11,608 bases of DNA. It comes from DUEN01 sp024277095. Lineage in GTDB: Bacteria > Chloroflexota > Anaerolineae > DUEN01. Position numbers and translations under genes: made by a program. Below are positions 7,183-11,608 of the stretch, one piece after another (the stretch's first letter is position 1; every line of letters begins with the position of its first letter). The notes beneath the pieces were generated by a model. That model made no database searches, was not told where the DNA came from, and saw only the letters and a program-made list of their open reading frames with translations. The stretch covers positions 1 to 11,608 of the forward strand of contig JAJRVX010000088.1 of NCBI GenBank assembly GCA_024277095.1, given 5' to 3'.

Positions 7183-7743
7183 ATGAGCGCTATCGATTTG
7201 GGTGCCATCAGAGCGTTGAACCTGCCGAAAGTGGGGCAGATCGGGTTCGTGGTCAGAAGCATCGACCGGACGCTCCCATACTACTCCGCTTTCTTCAACG
7301 TGGACACGTGGTATGAGCCAAGATATGCCGAGAAGCGACACCAGTACAAGGGCGAGGAGACGGACTACGACGAGCGTCTGGTCATCGCCTTCTCCGGCAA
7401 GACGCAGATCGAGCTCATCGAGCCCAAAGAGGAGGATCACCCTTACTACGCGCCGTTCCTTCGCGAGCATGGGGATGGGCTGCATCACCTGGGCTTCATC
7501 GTCTCCGACTTCGACGAGAAGCTGAGGACGATGGAGCGCTTGGGTATCCAGACGCTTATGTCCGGCCGGTTCAAGACGGCCGGCGGCGGGCTGGCCCGGT
7601 TCGCTCACCTCGACACCCGTGAGCTGTGCGGCGTCATCCTGGAGATCATCGAGATCACGTTGTACGGCATCCGCGTGCCACAGACGGCTTTCATGTGGAA
7701 CATCTCGGCCATAACCGGCGATGTGGTCAAGATCAGGGCATAG
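7183..7743 (+). CDS. VOC superfamily (glyoxalase/bleomycin-resistance type) protein
   Basis: The 186-residue protein has two beta-alpha-beta-beta-beta modules. Candidate metal ligands sit at the expected strand positions: Q19 in KVGQIGFVV, E77 in TQIELIEP, H102 in LHHLGFIVSDF and E154 in GVILEIIE. A Gln-Glu-His-Glu set is also used by human glyoxalase I, so a divalent metal centre is likely intact. VOC enzymes include glyoxalase I, methylmalonyl-CoA epimerase, extradiol dioxygenases and drug-binding resistance proteins. This sequence is not specific enough to choose, though the KVGQIGFVV start and DGLHHLGF recall epimerase-like members. The ATG at 7183 follows GGGGAGGGG and lies 16 bp after the exporter stop, so it is co-transcribed with it. 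Confidence 0.85.
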   Translation: MSAIDLGAIRALNLPKVGQIGFVVRSIDRTLPYYSAFFNVDTWYEPRYAEKRHQYKGEETDYDERLVIAFSGKTQIELIEPKEEDHPYYAPFLREHGDGLHHLGFIVSDFDEKLRTMERLGIQTLMSGRFKTAGGGLARFAHLDTRELCGVILEIIEITLYGIRVPQTAFMWNISAITGDVVKIRA

Positions 7744-7881
7744 GTGGTGTCCGGCCGTGGAACGACGCGAGGCGCAACTTTCTGTCGATTCACGTCCAGG
7801 GGCATAACCCTACGTCAGGTCACACATGTGTCGCCCTTGCCCTGGAGGTGAGAGTTCCCGCAATCGAAAGGAGGTGCGAAG
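7744..7881 (+). other. 138-bp intergenic gap
   Basis: No gene or clear hairpin terminator is visible. The gap ends with the ribosome binding site of the next gene. It may hold a secondary promoter, but I see no confident -35/-10 pair. Confidence 0.4.
7867..7876 (+). promoter_or_regulatory. Very strong ribosome binding site
   Basis: AAAGGAGGTG, a near-perfect anti-16S complement, lies 5 nt before the ATG at 7882. It fixes that start and predicts high translation of the small duplicated protein. Confidence 0.75.
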
Positions 7882-8505
7882 ATGATAGGGCCAATCTACA
7901 AGCTCTGGATGTGTCGGCCGACCGAGTCGTGGTATCGGATGTCGCAGGAGGAGAGGGATGCCTACATCGCCCGAAGCCAGGAGGCGCTACAACGGGTGGG
8001 CGGCAAGACCATCGTCACGCTGACCCCCCTCTGGTCGAATAAGCGATGGGTGCTGGCCGGGGTGGAAGAGTTCCCGGATATCGATGCCGTCTACAAGCAC
8101 GCCGAGATCCTCTTCTTCCAGGACCATTACCGTTTCATCGAGAGCTTCAGTATCCTGGGCGTGAGGTGGCCCCCAGACGACAGCGCTCAGACCTTACGCC
8201 CGACCATGGAGAGCCCCGTGTTCAAGGTGTGGATGATGAGGCTTCCTGAAGCGTGGTACGCGTTGTCTCAAGAGGAACGCAATGCCAATGGCGCACGCGC
8301 GGCACAAATCCTCGAGCAAGCTGGAGGTAACCAGATTATCGTATGCGCCTGTGGTTGGTCCAATGAGCAATGGGTGTTGTTCGGCGTGGAGGAATTCCCC
8401 AGCGTGGAAGCCACACAGCGCCATACGGATCTCCTCTTCGCCAATGACCACTTCCGCTACTCGGACGGCGTGAGCATGCTGGGCACGTTATGGCGGACTG
8501 AATGA
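7882..8505 (+). CDS. Uncharacterised protein of two tandem ~93-residue domains
   Basis: I do not recognise a named family with confidence. The 207-residue soluble protein is an internal duplication: residues 4-96 and 112-204 align without gaps at an offset of 108. Shared features are P-[IV]-[YF]-K-[LV]-W-M, ExWYxxSQEER, a Leu then GG, WSNxxWVLxGVEEFP, HxxxLFxxDHxR and a closing LGxxW. A 15-residue linker (PPDDSAQTLRPTMES) joins the copies. The pattern strand, helix, strands, acidic-helix, strand would fit a dimeric alpha+beta-barrel (ferredoxin-like) domain such as the YCII/EthD/DUF6616-type proteins, here fused head to tail in one chain. That fold is inference. It contains no signal peptide or membrane segment. 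It sits between the VOC gene and the methyltransferase gene, so it may bind or act on the same small molecule. Confidence 0.8.
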   Translation: MIGPIYKLWMCRPTESWYRMSQEERDAYIARSQEALQRVGGKTIVTLTPLWSNKRWVLAGVEEFPDIDAVYKHAEILFFQDHYRFIESFSILGVRWPPDDSAQTLRPTMESPVFKVWMMRLPEAWYALSQEERNANGARAAQILEQAGGNQIIVCACGWSNEQWVLFGVEEFPSVEATQRHTDLLFANDHFRYSDGVSMLGTLWRTE

Positions 8506-8506
8506 T

Positions 8507-8596
8507 GGACCTCACCCCATCCCCCGGCCCCTTCCCCTCTCCGACACGGGGAGGGGAAGGGGTGCCGCTGAAGGCGGCGGGGTAGGGGAGAGGTCC
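8507..8596. repeat. 90-bp palindromic GC-rich interspersed repeat
   Basis: The element is bounded by a 7-bp inverted repeat (ggacctc at 8507-8513, gaggtcc at 8590-8596). It holds an inner stem of ccccttcccc type against ggggaagggg with a short loop around gacac. Similar CT/GA-rich hairpins occur widely between genes in Chloroflexota and other GC-rich genomes, so it is probably a MITE- or REP-like copy. Lying between the duplicated-domain gene and the methyltransferase gene, it could fold in mRNA and lower read-through or protect transcript ends. Confidence 0.7.
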
Positions 8597-8613
8597 AAAC
8601 AGGAGGCTCACAT

Positions 8614-9417
8614 ATGCCACGATTCGAGGACTACCGTGGGTTCGGGGACGACATCGCGCGGAAGAAGCTCCATCTGGATGTTTCCGCCCAGCTCAGCCGG
8701 GAACGTAAGCGGCGCGTGTATCAGCAGATGGGCGTAGGGCCTGGAAGCTGGGTATTGGATGTCGGTTGCGGCGTCGGCGTGGACACCATCCCGCTAGCTC
8801 AAATCGTCGGCCCAACGGGCAAAGTCGTCGGCATCGACATCGACGAGGCCACCATCGCCGAGGCGCAACGCCGCGCCGAAGAGGCGGGCGTCAGCGCCTG
8901 GACCGAACACCGGGTGGCCGACGCTGCCCACATCCCCTTCGATGACGACACCTTCGACGCCTGTCACAGCGAACGCCTGTTCATGCACCTGACAAACCCG
9001 GACGAGATCCTGGACGAGATCATCCGCGTGACCAAGCCCGGCGGCCGCATCGTGACCATCGATCCCGATGGCGCGTCAGGATCGTGGGATACGGAGGAGG
9101 TGGGGATCGAGCGCAAACTGATCCCGATCTGGAACTTGCTTCAAGAGAACCCCTTCGCCGGCCGTCAGGCGTTCCGACTCTTCAAGAAACATGGCCTGGT
9201 GGACGTGGCGGTGGATATCGTACCCAGCTATGGTCATAACCTGGAGATGGCGCGATACATAGTCAAAATCGACGACATGATCGAGAGAGGGCTCGAGCTG
9301 GGCATCGTCACCCAGGAGGAAGTAGACCGGTTCAATGCCAGCGTGGAGCAGGCGGCCGCGATGGATGCCTTCTTCGCTTATTTTTGTATGATCACGACCA
9401 TCGGCCGCAAGCCATGA
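8614..9417 (+). CDS. Class I SAM-dependent methyltransferase
   Basis: This 267-residue protein has a class I Rossmann-like methyltransferase domain. Motif I is WVLDVGCGVGVDT (46-58). The acidic residue after strand 2 is in VVGIDIDEA (D75/D77), and motif II/III is VADAAHIPFDDDTFDACHSERLFMHL (101-126). Strand 5 is VTKPGGRIVTIDPDG. This is the UbiE/Methyltransf_11 pattern, used on small molecules (quinones, sterols, polyketides, sugars) and arsenite. No cysteine set typical of arsenite enzymes is seen. The C-terminal ~100 residues form a helical lid (RYIVKIDDMIERGLELGIVTQEEVDRF). The ATG at 8614 follows AGGAGG (8601-8606). The transferred methyl acceptor is unknown; the operon context suggests tailoring of the same compound handled by its neighbours. 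Confidence 0.9.
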   Translation: MPRFEDYRGFGDDIARKKLHLDVSAQLSRERKRRVYQQMGVGPGSWVLDVGCGVGVDTIPLAQIVGPTGKVVGIDIDEATIAEAQRRAEEAGVSAWTEHRVADAAHIPFDDDTFDACHSERLFMHLTNPDEILDEIIRVTKPGGRIVTIDPDGASGSWDTEEVGIERKLIPIWNLLQENPFAGRQAFRLFKKHGLVDVAVDIVPSYGHNLEMARYIVKIDDMIERGLELGIVTQEEVDRFNASVEQAAAMDAFFAYFCMITTIGRKP

Positions 9418-9461
9418 CTCTTCGAGGTACGACATACATGGCGGGTGCGTCGCACCTTGAG

Positions 9462-9540
9462 GTCACCAGATCGTCTCAACAGGATATCGCTGAATCCAGC
9501 GATCGTTGGTGACGATGGGCATGCGCTCAAGCTGGTTCTG
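9462..9540 (-). pseudogene. vapC 3'-end remnant (PIN toxin C-terminus)
   Basis: Read on the minus strand, this 79-bp fragment encodes LERMPIVTNDRWIQRYPVET and then IW and a stop. It matches the last 25 residues of the intact VapC encoded at 10676-11068, including the TND aspartate of the PIN active site. DNA identity to 10675-10753 is 73 of 79. The homology stops abruptly at 9540, next to a palindromic repeat. The rest of the toxin gene and its antitoxin are absent, so it is a dead fragment of a former second vapC-like gene or a partial duplication. Confidence 0.85.
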
Positions 9541-9542
9541 CT

Positions 9543-9568
9543 TGTAGGGGCACGGCGCCGCCGTGCCC
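9543..9568. repeat. Short palindromic repeat, copy 1
   Basis: A tgtagggg lead is followed by a 9-bp stem (gggcacggc, 9548-9556, with gccgtgccc, 9560-9568) and a 3-nt gcc loop. It shares its gtagggg start and gcc loop with copy 2. It abuts the truncated vapC end. Confidence 0.7.
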
Positions 9569-9604
9569 ATTCCCCATGGGGGCAAGTGTTTGAACTTTGA
9601 ACTT

Positions 9605-9753
9605 GCTACCGGACATTTTTGCGTGGGAATCAGCGAGAGGCGACATGCTCCCCTATCAAACGTCCCTGCATGTAGGGGCGCAGCGCCGCTGCGCCCCTAC
9701 CGCGGTATCAGCAGAGCTATCCTGAGAGATGCGCGGTCAAACTGTCCGGTAGC
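9605..9753. repeat. 149-bp segment bounded by an 11-bp inverted repeat
   Basis: Perfect arms gctaccggaca (9605-9615) and tgtccggtagc (9743-9753) enclose a palindromic repeat copy (9672-9700). A tandem 7-mer (tgaactt twice, 9591-9604) precedes the left arm, and a similar A/T-rich stretch (aaaactttgaaaaat) follows the right arm. The arrangement suggests a small non-coding mobile element (MITE) or a composite of repeats. No coding capacity is convincing. Confidence 0.5.
9672..9700. repeat. Short palindromic repeat, copy 2
   Basis: A perfect 13-bp stem (gtaggggcgcagc at 9672-9684, gctgcgcccctac at 9688-9700) has a gcc loop. This form (gtagggg...cccctac) is a common dispersed intergenic palindrome in Chloroflexota-like genomes, as far as I recall. 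It may also act as a transcript-end hairpin. Confidence 0.75.
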
Positions 9754-9800
9754 TAAAACTTTGAAAAATCCTGTCAGATCCGGTTCACAGATCGCCACGC

Positions 9801-9807
9801 AAAGGAG
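9801..9807 (+). promoter_or_regulatory. Ribosome binding site of the SDR gene
   Basis: AAAGGAG lies 8 nt before the ATG at 9816 and fixes that start. Confidence 0.65.
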
Positions 9808-9815
9808 TAAGGGAA

Positions 9816-10574
9816 ATGAGACTTGATGGGAAAGTCGCCATCGTCACGGGTGGCGGGCGGGGGATCGGCCGGGCCATCGCGCTGGCCCTGGCGCGGGAAG
9901 GCGCCGACGTGGTCGTCTCCGCCCGCACACGACCGGAGATCGAGGCCGTAGCTGATGAGATCCGGGGCCTGGGACGCAAAGCCCTGGTGATCCCGGCCGA
10001 CGTCACCGTGGCCCAGGAGGTCGAGCAGCTTGTGGAGCAAACCCTCAGCGAATTCGGGCATATCGACATCCTGGTCAACGGCGCGGGGGGTATCCCCTAT
10101 GAGCTGTATGATCGCCCCGGCCCGTTTCGAATGCCGAAGGGCATATGGGAGATCGAGGAGGTCACCTGGGATCGCATCGTCGCGTCGAACCTGAAAAGCG
10201 TCTTCCTTTGTATGCGGGCCGTCCTCCCTCATATGATCGATCGAGGCCAGGGCGACATCGTGAACATCGCCTCCCGGCTGGGCCGGGAGGCCACGGCCGT
10301 GGAGGGATCCTATCCGGCGGCGAAGCACGCCGTCATCTCGCTGACCCAGACGACCGCGCTGCAGACGAAGACGTACGGTGTGCGGGTGAACGCCGTGTCT
10401 CCCGGGATGGTCGATACCCCCGGGCAGCGTCGGTTCCTGGAGACGTTCCTCCCCGGTCGGGAACTCCCGCCGATGATGAGCGCGGAATCCGTGGCCGCCG
10501 CGGTCATCTACCTGCTGTGCGACGAGCCCGGAGAGATGACGGGCCAATCGATCGATCTGTTTGGGATAGGGTGA
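9816..10574 (+). CDS. Short-chain dehydrogenase/reductase (SDR, classical)
   Basis: This NAD(P)H-dependent oxidoreductase has 252 residues, the standard classical SDR length. Cofactor motif TGGGRGIG is at 11-18, the DVT adenine-ring motif at ~62-64, and NGAG at 88-91 (a common variant of NNAG). The active-site tetrad is N125, S153, Y166 and K170 (YPAAK). The end, DLLG-like in many relatives, reads SIDLFGIG. Arg37 in SARTR after strand 2 hints at NADPH preference. It resembles 3-oxoacyl-ACP reductase/FabG-like SDRs, a label that covers many substrates. It is separated from the methyltransferase gene by ~400 bp of repeats, so it may have its own promoter. It lies between two direct copies of vapC 3'-end sequence and could be lost by recombination between them. 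Confidence 0.92.
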   Translation: MRLDGKVAIVTGGGRGIGRAIALALAREGADVVVSARTRPEIEAVADEIRGLGRKALVIPADVTVAQEVEQLVEQTLSEFGHIDILVNGAGGIPYELYDRPGPFRMPKGIWEIEEVTWDRIVASNLKSVFLCMRAVLPHMIDRGQGDIVNIASRLGREATAVEGSYPAAKHAVISLTQTTALQTKTYGVRVNAVSPGMVDTPGQRRFLETFLPGRELPPMMSAESVAAAVIYLLCDEPGEMTGQSIDLFGIG

Positions 10575-10581
10575 GGAACAA

Positions 10582-10612
10582 GAGCCCCGGCATCTCCCAG
10601 ATGCCGGGGCTC
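10582..10612. terminator. Strong hairpin between SDR and vapC (bidirectional)
   Basis: A perfect 14-bp GC-rich stem (10582-10595 with 10599-10612) with a ccc loop starts 8 bp after the SDR stop codon. It lies between two convergent genes, where it could end transcription from both sides. There is no T-tract on either side, so Rho-independent activity is uncertain. Confidence 0.7.
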
Positions 10613-10674
10613 CGATGCATGCCCTCTGGAGGCAGTAGCGGCAGCGGCGCTCCATGAATCGGTGCGCCGACCTC

Positions 10675-10753
10675 GTCACCAGATCGTCTCAACGGGATAT
10701 CGCTGAATCCGGCGGTCGTTGGTGATGATGGGCATGCGCTCAAGCTGGCTTTG
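10675..10753 (+). repeat. 79-bp direct repeat, intact copy (within vapC)
   Basis: It is 73 of 79 identical, in the same orientation, to 9462-9540. The two copies start 1213 bp apart and enclose the SDR gene. Weaker similarity (ggtgcg...acct) extends about 15 bp further to the left of both. Confidence 0.85.
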
Positions 10754-11068
10754 CGCTACCAGGAGGCGATCGAACGGATCGCGATGCAATGGGGATAACG
10801 TGTAAACGTGCAGGGCATGGGACAGGTAAACCGGCAGCGCACTGAAGGCGTTCATCGCCATCTGATCGGCGACAAAGCGCCCCAGGTCCTCCGTGTTGAT
10901 GAGCCGCAACTTGCCCAATCGGGCCTTGATCGCGATCTCCCAACCACTGGCGGCGCTGAGGAAGACGGCATTCTCCCCTTTCGCTATGACCTCCCGGGCT
11001 CGCGGCGAGAGTCTGGGGTCGTCTTCGATCCACCAGAGGAACGTATGCGTGTCCAGCAGCACGTTCAT
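10676..11068 (-). CDS. vapC: PIN-domain toxin, VapC family
   Basis: This 130-residue PIN-fold endoribonuclease toxin of a type II toxin-antitoxin pair usually cleaves tRNA or rRNA. The acidic metal-binding residues are visible: D6 in LLDTHTFLWW, E44 in SGWEIAIK, D97/D100 in HRDPFDRLLVAQ and D118 in TNDRRIQ. The length is normal for the family, and the sequence RYPVETIW at the end is typical of the LLDTHTFLW subgroup. Its ATG (11066-11068) overlaps the antitoxin stop by the 4-bp ATGA arrangement, so translation is coupled to the antitoxin. It is convergent with the SDR gene. A 25-residue remnant of a sister copy lies at 9462-9540. Confidence 0.93.
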   Translation of the reverse strand: MNVLLDTHTFLWWIEDDPRLSPRAREVIAKGENAVFLSAASGWEIAIKARLGKLRLINTEDLGRFVADQMAMNAFSALPVYLSHALHVYTLSPLHRDPFDRLLVAQSQLERMPIITNDRRIQRYPVETIW

Positions 11069-11313
11069 GATTCGTCCTCGGCCTCGAATGCCTGGATGAC
11101 ATCCTCGGGCAATGGCGTATCGAAGTCAGGCGCGATCCAGATCTTGCCGCGAGCGCTTCCCGGCACGCGCTTGGAAGGGGACGTGGTCACGGGCACCAGC
11201 CGGGCGATGGGCTTTCCCGCCTTCGCGATGATGATCTCCTCCCCGGCAGCCACCCGGGCGAGGAGCTTGGAGAGATGCGTTTTCGCCTCATGGATATTCA
11301 CTGTGGTCATCAT
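11065..11313 (-). CDS. Phd/YefM-type antitoxin of the vapC pair
   Basis: This 82-residue antitoxin has an N-terminal DNA-binding part (VNIHEAKTHLSKLLARVAAGEEIIIAKAGKPIARLVPV) that matches the Phd/YefM pattern. It is followed by an acidic, flexible C-terminus (PEDVIQAFEAEDES) that would wrap the toxin. It neutralises the PIN toxin and probably represses its own promoter. Two ATG codons in a row are possible starts; the first (11311-11313) is 7 nt from AGGAGG and the second 10 nt, so both are usable. It overlaps the toxin start by 4 bp. Although paired with a VapC toxin, the antitoxin itself is of the Phd family rather than AbrB type. Confidence 0.92.
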   Translation of the reverse strand: MMTTVNIHEAKTHLSKLLARVAAGEEIIIAKAGKPIARLVPVTTSPSKRVPGSARGKIWIAPDFDTPLPEDVIQAFEAEDES

Positions 11314-11320
11314 GACTCAA

Positions 11321-11326
11321 CCTCCT
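11321..11326 (-). promoter_or_regulatory. Ribosome binding site of the antitoxin
   Basis: AGGAGG on the minus strand lies 7 nt before the first ATG and only 5 bp from the -10 box. The predicted transcript begins at or inside it. Confidence 0.75.
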
Positions 11327-11331
11327 GAGGG

Positions 11332-11360
11332 ATTGTAGACTAGGTCATGGACTAAGTCAA
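11332..11360 (-). promoter_or_regulatory. Near-consensus sigma-70 promoter of the toxin-antitoxin operon
   Basis: On the minus strand, TTGACT (11355-11360) and TACAAT (11332-11337) are separated by exactly 17 bp. Each box matches the sigma-70 consensus at five of six positions. A start point 6-8 nt downstream would fall around 11324-11326, giving a leader of only about 12 nt before the antitoxin ATG. Confidence 0.75.
11338..11358. promoter_or_regulatory. Candidate antitoxin operator in the promoter spacer
   Basis: Two 9-bp near-palindromes, GACTAGGTC (11338-11346) and GACTAAGTC (11350-11358, perfect around its central A), are 12 bp apart and differ at one base. They cover the spacer and touch both promoter boxes. 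This suits autorepression by the antitoxin/toxin complex; the binding itself is inferred. Confidence 0.6.
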
Positions 11361-11392
11361 CCCCTTGGTTTAGGCGGCAGTGTATCCAAGAT

Positions 11393-11600
11393 GGTGGAAA
11401 TTCCGCCAGGCCCATCGCAAGCACACAGGGGAGGTGCGGAGGGACCTCCCTCTGCCAAAACATCCCCTTTTCCGCTTTGCACCTGTCCTTGCCCGGCCTG
11501 ATTCGGGTGGGCAAGGCCGGGCGAGGCAGGTGAGGTGCGGAAACCGGGAGGTTTCTTTTGAAGGGCTGCGCCCCTCAAAGCTCCCTGCTGTATTTCCACC
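11393..11600. repeat. Non-coding repeat-rich segment with 9-bp inverted ends
   Basis: GGTGGAAAT (11393-11401) and ATTTCCACC (11592-11600) bound about 208 bp. The interior has a near-palindrome around gcggagggacctccctctgc (11436-11455) and a long imperfect stem (11480-11498 with 11515-11532, extended by ttccgc at 11470-11475 and gcggaa at 11537-11542). A small gggctgcgcccc hairpin lies near 11565-11576. I see no supported gene on either strand. It may be a MITE-like element or a structured RNA; the choice cannot be made from this window. Confidence 0.5.
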
Positions 11601-11608
11601 GAAAAAGA

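Noticed and set aside
9761..9788. TTGAAA with 17-bp spacing as a promoter for the SDR gene
   Set aside because: The matching -10 hexamer would be TTCACA, a poor match, so I did not annotate it.
9563..9826. Plus-strand open frame of 87 codons
   Set aside because: It runs through two palindromic repeats and the SDR ribosome binding site and has no family motif. It is probably non-coding.
11317..11599. Minus-strand open frames upstream of the antitoxin
   Set aside because: They overlap the inverted-repeat segment and one runs over the toxin-antitoxin promoter. They have no ribosome binding site and no recognisable domain.

Overview
The window looks like a GC-rich bacterial chromosome segment, most likely from the Chloroflexota (Anaerolineae or Caldilinea-like lineages). 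This rests on the first protein: DUF11 and SdrD-type beta-sandwich domains, a long Pro/Thr linker, and a short hydrophobic tail (LYLPLIL) of a kind I associate with exported Chloroflexota proteins. The abundance of short GC-rich palindromic repeats fits as well. The assignment is an inference; there is no rRNA or other marker here.

Layout. (1) 1-1194: the 3' end of a large secreted or surface protein gene, followed by a strong hairpin terminator. (2) 1195-1536: a gene-poor spacer. (3) 1537-2292: a visibly A+T-richer gene for a secreted glycoside hydrolase (GH113-like TIM barrel), cut at codon 252 by an IS630-family element (2293-3488) with a TA target duplication. The catalytic second half of the hydrolase is not found beyond the IS. 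The transposase is split by a frame change at a run of seven A. (4) 3559-10574: seven same-strand genes with good ribosome binding sites. They encode a Gfo/Idh/MocA oxidoreductase, an APH-fold small-molecule kinase, an MFS exporter, a VOC metalloenzyme, a protein made of two copies of one ~93-residue domain, a SAM methyltransferase and an SDR oxidoreductase. The first four are tightly spaced and look like one operon. The later ones are separated by palindromic repeats. (5) 10676-11313, minus strand: a Phd/YefM-type antitoxin and VapC-type PIN toxin pair, with a near-consensus promoter whose 17-bp spacer holds two 9-bp near-palindromes. (6) 11361-11608: a gene-free, repeat-rich end bounded by a 9-bp inverted repeat.

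How the parts may work together. The 3559-10574 block combines tailoring enzymes (two oxidoreductases and a methyltransferase) with three folds common in drug resistance or detoxification (APH kinase, MFS efflux, VOC). It may modify and export, or detoxify, a small molecule; the substrate cannot be read from sequence. A second point of interest is a 79-bp fragment of a vapC 3' end (9462-9540). With the intact vapC it forms a direct repeat around the SDR gene, and it is followed by nested palindromes. This suggests past rearrangement and possible loss of the SDR segment by recombination.
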